Assembly: GCA_949126835.1 (NCBI GenBank)
Contig: OX421493.1
Location: 60,063,898 to 60,127,897, forward strand
DNA length: 64,000 bases
Direction of reading: 5' to 3'
Source of the DNA: Anisus vortex
Taxonomy: Eukaryota > Mollusca > Gastropoda > Planorbidae
Shown here: positions 23,701-35,700 of the stretch, piece after piece
Layout of the letters: each line of letters starts with the position of its first letter
Numbering within the stretch: the first letter of the stretch is position 1
Translations under genes and position numbers: made by a program
The notes under the pieces: model-generated
Databases searched by the model: none
What the model was told of the DNA's origin: nothing
What the model saw: the letters and a program-made list of their open reading frames with translations, nothing else

Positions 23701-26700
23701 ACTGGAAAATGTCATTAGTTAGGTACTTGAAGATGTAATTAGTTAGGTACTGGAAGATGTCATTAGTTAGGTATTGGAAGATGTCATTAGTTAGGCTCTG
23801 GAAGATGTCATTAGTTAGGTACTGGAAGATGTCATTAATTAGGCACTGATGTAATTAATTAGGTACTTTATGATGACATCTGTTAGGTACTAAAAGATGT
23901 AATTAGTTAGGTACTGGAAGATGTCATTATTTATGTACTGGAAAATCTCATTAGTTGGGTACTGGAAGATGTCATTAGTTATGCACTGGGAGATGTCATG
24001 GACAAGTCTTAACGTGTATGCATGCATAAAAGGTCACTTGCAAAAACATTTCCGTTCTTATTCGATCATTTTATTCGAAACAATGTCTGTGTGCTACTTT
24101 ACTGGTTGTACTCAAATTTGTTGGGGATTAAAATTTATTTCATTACCAATAGATGTTTACAAAGCAAAACAATGTATTGTGAAAGTCAGAAGGGAATAAT
24201 CACCTTTTTAAAATATCAAACTTATTGATAAATGCGAAAGAATTTCTGTTATTCGTTTTTATGAATTTACGCATTTTGTTTTTCAATAACCAAGAAAACG
24301 CAACTCTTGACTCATTATTTTGTAAACAAATAAAAATTTAACGTCACGCGACTAACACTTGAGTAATAATGATCGCCTGTTCACTTTTGATGTTAAAAAC
24401 GGATTCCTCATAACTAATATTGTATCCTTTGTATAATTCTAAAAGACAAGAACTGGCCGTCGAGGTTGAAATCAATTGTCAAACACCAGCAAAAGCATGA
24501 TTTTTTTGTTATTAGTTTAAAAATAGATCAGGAAGTTCACGAACATTTGGGTTCAAAAGTTCACGCCTCATTAAGACTTGTCCATTAGTTAGACACTTCA
24601 ATATCGCTGTTCCGCGCATGTCAAATGGGGTCAATTTATAGCCATGTAATTTTTGCAACACATTTAATGGCGTCTGTTAAAATATAGTCTAACACAATGG
24701 ACCATAGAACTGAGTATTTAAATCAAACCACAAACATCCACACATCAATTGATTAAAAAAAAATAACTTTTCTAAACTGTGTCATTAATTTTATGTTAAG
24801 ATCGTTTTTTTCATAAAAAATTAGGATTCATTAACAAGGTAAGTTTAAAGTGCTAAAATTAATATAAAGCGTTCATAAGCGGAAATAGTTAATCTTATTT
24901 GATAAAATATATTATCTATACTCAATTAATTTACTAATTTCATTAATGCCTGATCATGCCTGATTTAGTTATGAATTTTTTTAGAGCAGTCACTGTCTAT
25001 GTTTATTATTATTAGAACATTTTTGTCAACCGACAACTTCCGTTCCGCTACTTTGTTTATTTATAGAAAACATTAAAAAGTGTAATCGCAACTTTGTTAA
25101 AGCAAACGTCTTCTGCTAGTTTTATTAAGTTTAAAATGAATGAATAATTCCTTTTTATATACCGCAGACCTGCCAACCCTTCCGATTTTCTCGGAATTAA
25201 TCGGATTTTTCACCCCTCATTCCGACAAAGCCCTTAAAATTCCGATTTTGGGCAATTTTTTATTTTTATTTTTTTTCCGTCCGGACTGTCGATATTATAG
25301 TAAAGCCACTTCAGTTATTTTTCATTATACCGTAGGCCTAGGCTAATATTTTGATAGCCAAACCTGGTTTTTACGAAACGTTTTCCATGGTGCCAAAGTC
25401 CCATTACAACTTATTTTCATAAAAAAAATGTAGCGATTTCAAAAATAATCTGATATAAAAAAAACAAAAAAAAAACACCGAATCTCTAGGTCTAGGCCTA
25501 CCGATGCAATGCCATATTCATATAAACTAGCCATATTAATGATTAAGCCTACCGAATTACCGGTATTCGCTTTTGTAAAAAATACAATTTTGCGTGACAT
25601 CAGATTTTCTTGGAAAGCGATACATTTTAGCTCTAGGCTTACATTTCTTTACTATAAATGTAAACGCATATTACTCTTATACTGACCATTGAAAAACAAA
25701 TTAGGAATAGGCCTACTACTATAATAAGGAAAAATAATTTTTTTTAGACAAAGTAACTACGGAAAATATTGTATAAAAAATACCTAGGCCTGGGGCCTAG
25801 CCTATAGCATAAGCATATTTAGCCTATCATGTTGCTCAATTATCTAGTACTAGGTTAAATAGGTATGGGAGTATAGGCCATATACGGTATAAATATGTTA
25901 AGGCCTGCTACTAGCATTTTTAGTAAGTCTACTAGTTACTATTACTATTTAGGCCTTCTACTAGGCTATTGACTATAATACTATAGACTAACTATAGGCT
26001 AGGCTATAGTATAGACCTAGAGCCTACTGTATTAACAGTTTTTAGCTTTATAACTTGACCTATTGATTTTCTTTAAAGTTGAATACACAGATATTAATTA
26101 AAACTTAAAACTAATTACATTGACATTAATAACTAACAATACTAGTTATATTCTTTCTAATTGAAAATAAGCCTACAGAACTTGTGCGCGCACGCACTCT
26201 TCCCCCCCCCCCCCAAATACAGATTTTTTTTCTTGGTACGTTGGCAGGTCTGATACCGGTATTATTTATCACTGGAAAGGGCTTGAAAAGAGGATTCCAA
26301 TGGTATATCATTTATTAAAATCGGATTAGAAATAAAAAAGTTTTGAATTTTTAAGTAGTGTAGACAATTAGACTAACAGTTATATTGTTAAAGTTAAGGT
26401 TTCAAGAGGGTGACAACATGTCTTCAATATTAATCTTGTGTTTAAATCATATCGTATTTTTAAGACCCACAAAAACATAATTAAAAAACAACAAAATACA
26501 ACACTAAATGCAAAAACATGAAGAAATGTTAGCCACGTTTATTGAAAAAAAAAAACGCTTACAATACAATGTTTGCCGATCCGCCAAAAAGTTTTTACGA
26601 AAAAAGAAATATATAAAAAACGTACATTTACATAAAATACATAGATCAGTGCTATATTAAAAGTGAATTAATCTACTTCCGGTGCAAAGGTTACAAAAAA

Positions 26701-29700
26701 CTTAAATCACAAAAATGGCTGGGTTTCTCTTCTTTAAAAAACACCTTATTTCCAAGCGCTAAAAAATTTATATCTCCCCTCCCTGTTGACCTAAAAATAC
26801 AAATGAGGTGTCATTTAAAAGATCTCATCTAGTTCTATCTAACAGTGTAGGTTTTTAGGCTAAATTCTTAATATGAATTTTTTATTGAAGTCGCTACATT
26901 AGTTAGGTACTGGGAGACGTCATTACTTAGTTACTGGAAGATGTCATTACTTAGTTACTTGAAGATGTCATTAAGTGTATCCGTCTGTTGTCACGTGACA
27001 TTAGCTACTGGCTACACAATCTCCTAATAAATAGATTTTACTTACAGTAATTTTATTCTAACAACTTGGCCTACCTGAAAAATGTACTTTGTACATAATC
27101 AAATGATCAAGAGAGTTATATTTTGAGATTAATAAAGGACTTGTCACTAACAACTAAATTGACTAATGTGGCAACACCATAGATATTGTCCATCGACGCA
27201 TCAAGAGGTCAGCACGGGGAGCCAGAGTGTGTGTAGAAGGGACAGGAAGAAACACGGTCAAAGTCAGGACCGGTGTTGGTTGGCGAGAGAGTGTGTTCAA
27301 TAAATGAATGGATGGATCCAGATCTACTTCATCTGTGTTGTAAAATAACTTCATGTTCAATGTCGCTTGCTAGAAATTCGCCTTTTACTAGATTCATTCT
27401 TATACATTATAGACGCTCCTTCTATAGAGAAGATTAATGCGTCCTACTCTCTTCCGTGGTCCGAGTCTAGTCTTGCATTTTTATTCTTCTTATACATTAC
27501 ATTACTATTGAGAGTCATGATAGTATAATAATAACTGTATGTCAAAGTCCATTCAAGTCTGTCCCATATAATGTCACATATAACAAGTCAAGAATAGTTA
27601 CAGGGCTAAAGGCAGTGTTCGTTAAATAGACAAAGGGTTAGGCCATAATCATACCATAATCCAGGAGTCGGCCATCTTGTATACGAGGTCCAGTCTCCGT
27701 GACACGCAAATGACCCAGTAAAAAGATATTTCCGGTATTTTAAGTCTACCTTTAACACATAGTATAATGCTAGAGAATGTATTTTATAAAATTAATTGAC
27801 AATATCCGCGGTTCCCAACCTGTGGGTCGCGACCCCCTTGGGGGTCGAATAACCATTTCAAGGGGGTCGGTAAAGATCATCGGAAAACTTATATTTTCTA
27901 TGGTCTTAGAAACCGAAACACAGCTCATCTACCCGTCTCCAGGCGGGTCCACTAACATGTAGATACATCCACATACGAGTAGCCTACCCGGCGTAATGAC
28001 ATACATGTGTATGTGAAAGGGTTGGCATTGTAATGTACGTTTGCGAACCAGTCACACGTCGTGTTTAGAGAGCCTCTTCTCTGTTAAAATCAGCTTTTGT
28101 GTTAACGACCGATACTTCATTAATTAATTGGAACTTACTGTAGATTCTGTTCGGTCTAAACTTCAACGTTTGGTACTGAATACATCCCCAAAAGTAATCG
28201 GAGCTCATTGTATGATACAACCAAAGCATATTTAGTTTGCAGTCTTAAATTATGTTTTTTTTAATAGAACATTAAATCTAATAAATTATTTTGTATTACA
28301 ACTGAATTAAATAAATTATTATGTATTACAACTGAATATTAAATAAATTATTATGTATTACAACTTAAATTAATAAATTATTATGTATTACAACTGAATT
28401 TAATAAATTATTATGTATTACAACTGAAATTAATAAATTATTTTGTAGCTATTACAACTGATAGCACTGCCGCAATGATTGGCCTAAACTAAAAGGATAT
28501 TTCCGACTTGTTTAGAAAAGTGTTGGAAGTCGACCGTTGAATTACAGTTCATAATGCATCAGGCAAACTGGACACGAAGGCCGAGCGGCAGCGCGTTCGA
28601 CTGGCGATACGAAGATTCTGGGTTCGAATCCTGGTGAAGGTTAGATTTTTTCCCGGGACTTGAGGGGGCCCCTGAGTCTACCCAGCTATGATGACATTAG
28701 TTGGGGCAAAATAAAGGCGACTGGACATTGTGCTGGCCACACATCCTCTAATAGCGCAGTATTACCAGCCCTATGATCAGTTTAGTCCGAAGGGTACCTT
28801 AATTTTAGATACAGAGATTTGTGTGCATGTGTTGGTGTGCATGTGTTGGTGTGCATGTGTTGGTGTGCATGTGTTGGTGTGCATGTGTTGGTGTGCATTT
28901 CCTTGTAACTATATCGAGTATAACTTTTAGCGAATATATAATATGATGTTGTTATTGTTTTTTCTTCTAGAAAGTTTAGAAAATCCTGAAGTGACTAAAA
29001 TCACATCGAATGTTGGACTAAGTGCTTCCGCCATTTTGGATCATGACGAGACTTCCTGTGCCCTTCTGAGTTCATCGAAATATATTAATATCACTTTTAC
29101 ATATCAGTTCAGTTTCGCATTCCTCAGGCTTGTTGGCGTTGTTCGTAAGTTGTTACAACATGACACTTTAAAACGCGGGCATATAACCACACGAAACTTA
29201 AATATGAGGCCACTTAACCACACGATACTTAAACACACGGACAGTAAATCAAAGCGACCGATAAACACACTTTTAATATGACATTACTTACTAGCTGCCA
29301 TGCCCGTCCTAATGAAGGGGAAAGAGAAGGGTGTAGGGGGAAAGTGAGAATTATATTTGTGTACATGTATTTAAAGATATAATTGACAGAATTATATTTG
29401 TGTACGTGTAGTTAAAGATATAATTGACAGAATTATATTTGTGTACGTGTATTTAAAGATATAATTGACAGAATTATATTTGTGTACGTGTATTTAAAGA
29501 TATAATTGACAGAATTATATTTGTGTACGTGTAGTTAAAGATATAATTGACAGAATTATATTTGTGTACATGTATTTAAAGATATAATTGACAGAATTAT
29601 ATTTGTGTACGTGTATTTAAAGATATAATTGACAGAATTATATTTGTGTACGTGTATTTAAAGATATAATTGACAGAATTATATTTGTGTACGTGTATTT

Positions 29701-32700
29701 AAAGATATAATTGACAGAATTATATTTGTGTACGTGTATTTAAAGATATAATTGATAGAATTATATTTGTGTACGTGTATTTAAAGATATAATTGACAGA
29801 TTTATATTTTTGTGCGTGTATTTAAAGATATAATTGACAGAATTATATTTGTGTACATGTATTTAAAGATATAATTGACAGAATTATATTTGTGTACGTG
29901 TATTTAAGAATATAATTGACAGAATTATATTTGTGTACATGTATTTAAAGATATAATTGACAGAATTATATTTGTGTACGTGTATTTAAAGATATAATTG
30001 ACAGAATTATATTTGTGTACGTGTATTTAAAGATATAATTGACAGAATTATATTTGTGTGCATGTATTTAAAGATATAATTGACAGAATTATATTTGTGT
30101 ACGTGTATTTAAAGATATAATTGACAGAATTATATTTGTGTACGTGTATTTAAAGATATAATTGACAGAATTATATTTGTGTGCGTGTAGTTAAAGATAT
30201 AATTCACAGAATTATATTTGTGTGCGTGTATTTAAAGATATAATTGACAGAATTATATTTGTGTGCGTGTATTTAAAGATATAATTGACAGAATTATATT
30301 TGTGTACATGTATTTAAAGATATAATTGACAGAATTATATTTGTGTGCGTGTAGTTAAAGATATAATTGACAGATTTATATTTGTGTGCGTGTATTTAAA
30401 GATATAATTGACAGAATTATATTTGTGTACATGTATTTAAAGATATAATTGACAGAATTATATTTGTGTACGTGTATTTAAGAATATAATTGACAGAATT
30501 ATATTTGTGTACATGTATTTAAAGATATAATTGACAGAATTATATTTGTGTACGTGTATTTAAAGATATAATTGACAGAATTATATTTGTGTGCGTGTAT
30601 TTAAAGATATAATTGACAGAATTATATTTGTGTACGTGTATTTAAAGATATAATTGACAGAATTATATTTGTGTACATGTATTAAAAGATATAATTGACA
30701 GAATTATATTTGTGTACGTGTATTTAAAGATATAATTGACAGAATTATATTTGTGTACGTGTATTTAAAGATATAATTGACAGAATTATATTTGTGTGCG
30801 TGTATTTAAAGATATAATTGACAGAATTATATTTGTGTACGTGTATTTAAAGATATAATTGACAGAATTATATTTGTGTACGTGTATTTAAAGATATAAT
30901 TGACAGAATTATATTTGTGTGCGTGTATTTAAAGATATAATTGACAGAATTATATTTGTGTGCGTGTATTTAAAGATATAATTGACAGAATTATATTTGT
31001 GTACATGTATTTAAAGATATAATTGACAGAATTATATTTGTGTGCGTGTAGTTAAAGATATAATTGACAGATTTATATTTGTGTGCGTGTATTTAAAGAT
31101 ATAATTGACAGAATTATATTTGTGTACATGTATTTAAAGATATAATTGACAGAATTATATTTGTGTACGTGTATTTAAGAATATAATTGACAGAATTATA
31201 TTTGTGTACATGTATTCAAAGATATAATTGACAGAATTATATTTGTGTACGTGTATTTAAAGATATAATTGACAGAATTATATTTGTGTGCGTGTATTTA
31301 AAGATATAATTGACAGAATTATATTTGTGTACGTGTATTTAAAGATATAATTGACAGAATTATATTTGTGTACATGTATTTAAAGATATAATTGACAGAA
31401 TTATATTTGTGTGCGTGTAGTTAAAGATATAATTGACAGAATTATATTTGTGTGCGTGTATTTAAAGATATAATTGACAGAATTATATTTGTGTACATGT
31501 ATTTAAAGATATAATTGACAGAATTATATTTGTGTGCGTGTAGTTAAAGATATAATTGACAGAATTATATTTGTGTGCGTGTAGTTAAAGATATAATTGA
31601 CAGAATTATATTTGTGTGCGTGTAGTTAAAGATATAATTGACAGAATTCTATTTGTGTGCGTGTAGTTAAAGATATAATTGACAGAATTATATTTGTGTA
31701 CGTGTATTTAAAGATATAATTGACAGAATTATATTTGTGTGCGTGTAGTTAAAGATATAATTGACAGAATTATATTTGTGTGCGTGTAGTTAAAGATATA
31801 ATTGACAGAATTATATTTGTGTACGTGTATTTAAAGATATAATTGACAGAATTATATTTGTGTACGTGTATTTAAAGATATTATTGACAGAATTATATTT
31901 GTGTACGTGTATTTAAAGATATAATTGACAGAATTATATTTGTGTACGTGTATTTAAAGATATAATTGACAGAATTATATTTGTGTACGTGTATTTAAAG
32001 ATATAATTGACAGAATTATATTTGTGTGCGTGTAGTTAAAGATATAATTGACAGAATTATATTTGTGTACGTGTATTTAAAGATATAATTGACAGAATTA
32101 TATTTGTGTACATGTATTTAAAGATATAATTGACAGAATTATATTTGTGTGCGTGTAGTTAAAGATATAATTCACAGAATTATATTTGTGTACGTGTATT
32201 TAAAGATATAATCGACAGAAATATATTTGTGTACGTGTATTTAAAGATATAATTGACAGAATTATATTTGTGTACATGTATTTAAAGATATAATTGACAG
32301 AATTATATTTGTGTACGTGTATTTAAAGATATAATTGACAGAATTATATTTGTGTGCGTGTAGTTAAAGATATAATTGACATAATTATATTTGTGTACGT
32401 GTATTTAAAGATATAATCGACAGAAATATATTAGTGTGCATTTATTTAAAGATATATTTATCAGAGATCAGATCTAGAGATAGAAGAAAATGGGAACAGA
32501 GTGAGACCTTAAAGTTTGTCTCTGTATACATCCAATAAAACAACAGTGATGTGATACCAGGCCTTAAAATATACAAAAGAACGAGTGAGAGCTTAATTTA
32601 ATTACGGAGAAAGAAATGTAAGAGAGAGAGATAATATTATTGTACATATATTGTTATCAAAGCTTTGTGTCTGTCAAGATGTAAGGGAAAAGACTGAAAA

Positions 32701-35700
32701 ATTGAGAAAGATAGAAAGAGAGCGCAAATATAAAAGAAAAAGGAGAAATGATAGTTATATTTTTCATCTTCAGTCTATAGAGAGGGGTGAGCAAAGAATT
32801 GTTGTGTATATACAAGTAATACTTAAGCGAAAAGTTTGTTAAATAAATGGGAAAACAACAAAATATTATCTCTTTGAGTTTTTTAAATATTTTTTTAGTA
32901 TCGAATCAAAAAATGAATATAACACTCAAAGGAGAAGCAGGATACAGGAAAACATGCACTCTGGATGACCTCTCCTATCAAATCTATGAAGATGTGACCG
33001 ACATCCACTGTCCGAGCACCGAATTAATCTATCAGATTGACCTTGAGCTGGATATTCCGGACATAAGACTTTGTTCCGTTTACGTCAGCAAAGGTCAGGC
33101 TGACCCGTTGTTTTGTTCTTAAAGTGTGAAAAGTATCTTCTTATACAGTACTTTAGGTCATGTAAACTGGGAAGGTTTATGTCATGTAAACTGGGAGGGC
33201 TTATGTCATGTAAACTGGGAAGGTTTATGTCATGTAAACTGGGAAGGCTTATGTCATGTAAACTGGGAAGGTTTATGTCATGTAAACTGGGAAGGTTTAT
33301 GTCATGTAAACTGGGAAGGTTTATGTCATGTAAACTGGGAAGGTTTATGTCATGTAAACTGGGAAGGTTTATGTCATGTAAACTGGGAAGCCTTATGTCA
33401 TGTAAACTGGGAAGGTTTATGTCATGTAAACTGGGAAGGTTTATGTCATGTAAACTGGGAAGGTTTATGTCATGTAAACTGGGAAGGCTTATGTCATGTA
33501 AACTGGGAAGGCTTATGTCATGTAAACTGGGAAGGTTTATGTCATGTAAACTGGGAAGGTTTATGTCATGTAAACTGGGAAGGCTTATGTCGTGTAAACT
33601 GGGAAGGTTTATGTCATGTAAACTGGGAAGGTTTATGTCATGTAAACTGGGAAGGTTTATGTCATGTAAACTGGGAAGGTTTATGTCATGTATACTCAGA
33701 CGGTTTATGTCATGTAAACTGGAAAGGTTTATGTCATCTAAACTGGAAAGGTTTATGTCATGTAAACTGGGAAGGTTTATGTCATGTATACTCAGACGGT
33801 TTATGTCATGTAAACTGGGAAGGTTTATGTCATGTAAATTGGGAAGGTTTTTGTCATGTAAACTGGGAAAGTTTATGTCATGTAAACTGGGAAGGTTTAT
33901 GTCGTGTAAACTGGGAAGGTTTATGTCATGTAAACTGGAAAGGCCTATGTCATGTAAACTGGGAAGGTTTATGTCATGTAAACTGGGAAGGTTTATGTCA
34001 TGTAAACTGGGAAGGTTTATGTCATGTAAACTGGGAAGGCTTATGTCATGTAAACTGGGAAGGTTTAAGTCATGTAAACTGGGAAGGTTTATGTCATGTA
34101 AACTGGGAAGGTTTATGTCATGTAAACTGGGAAGGCTTATGTCATGTAAACTGGCAAGGTTTATGTCATGTAAACTGGGAAGGTTTATGTCATCTAAACT
34201 GGGAAGGTTTATGTCATTTAAACTGGGAAGGTTTATGTCATGTATACTCAGACGGTTTATGTCATGTAAACTGGAAAGGTTTATGTCATGTACACTGGAA
34301 AGGTTTATGTCATGTAAACTGGGAAGGTTTATGTCATGTATACTCAGACGGTTTATGTCATGTAAACTGGGAAGGTTTATGTCATGTAAATTGGGAAGGT
34401 TTTTGTCATGTAAACTGGGAAGGTTTATGTCATGTAAACTGGGAAGGTTTATGTCATGTAAACTGGGAAGGTTTATGTCATGTAAACTGGGAAGGTTTAT
34501 GTCATGTAAACTGGGAAGGTTTATGTCATGTAAACTGGGAAGGTTTATGTCATGTAAACTGGGAAGGTTTATGTCATGTAAACTGGGAAGGTTTATGTCA
34601 TGTAAACTGGGAAGGCTTATGTCATGTAAACTGGGAAGGCTTATGTCATGTAAACTGGGAAGGTTTATGTCATGTAAACTGGGAAGGCTTATGTCATGTA
34701 AACTGGGAAGGTTTATGTCATGTAAACTGGGAAGGTTTATGTCATGTATACTCAGACGGTTTATGTCATGTAAACTGGAAAGGTTTATGTCATGTAAACT
34801 GGAAAGGTTTATGTCATGTAAACTGGGAAGGTTTATGTCATGTATACTCAGACGGTTTATGTCATGTAAACTGGGAAGGTTTATGTCATGTAAACTGGGA
34901 AGGTTTATGTCATGTAAACTGGGAAGGTTTATGTCATGTAAACTGTGAAGGTTTATGTCATGTAAACTGGGAAGGTTTTTGTCATGTAAACTGGGAAGGT
35001 TTATGTCATGTAAACTGGGAAGGCTTATGTAATGTAAACTGGGAAGGTTTATGGTCTTTTACAATGTTTCATATTTCCATAGGTCGCAATTTGGCCTATG
35101 GTCAAACAGTCTCTGTATCAAGTGTTGAACGGGATGGTCTTGCCCAGCTTGCTATCGATGGTAATACCGCTTACCAAAATGGCTGCACTCAAACGGCTCC
35201 AAACGATGCGGCACCACATTTCAACTTAACCTTTGCCGTCCCGGTAACTTTGAATGAAATCAAAATATACAACGGAGGTAAGAGATTTTGGTGACATCAA
35301 CATTCAAAAAAGGAATGTCAAATGTTTTTACTAATATGTTGATGAAATTATACACGCATTGTGTGCTGAATAAACTGACGCGATCAATAATAATATAATA
35401 ATCTCTATAATAAAAGCCCAAATATATCTGTCAGTCAGTGTATCGGAACACTTAGAAACTTGGTTTTGAGTGTATAGACTGAGTGACTAGACGGGTATCA
35501 AACCATGACTTAGACCTAGATTACTTCCGGCTTCTGTTTCCCTACTTTTGAAAAAACATGCCATAAGCCTATACTAAATCGGCCTACAATGCTAAAACTT
35601 AATAATAACTTATTAAACAAAACTCTTTATCCCCTCGGTTTCCCACGGGCTAGTTCTAGTACAGCAATAGTTGTCTGATACAGTAATTATTGTTTTGTTT

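Noticed and set aside
32651..32842. Lys/Arg-rich ORF of 63 codons
   Set aside because: Purine-rich intron sequence between the 41-bp array and exon 4; no splice signals or homology.
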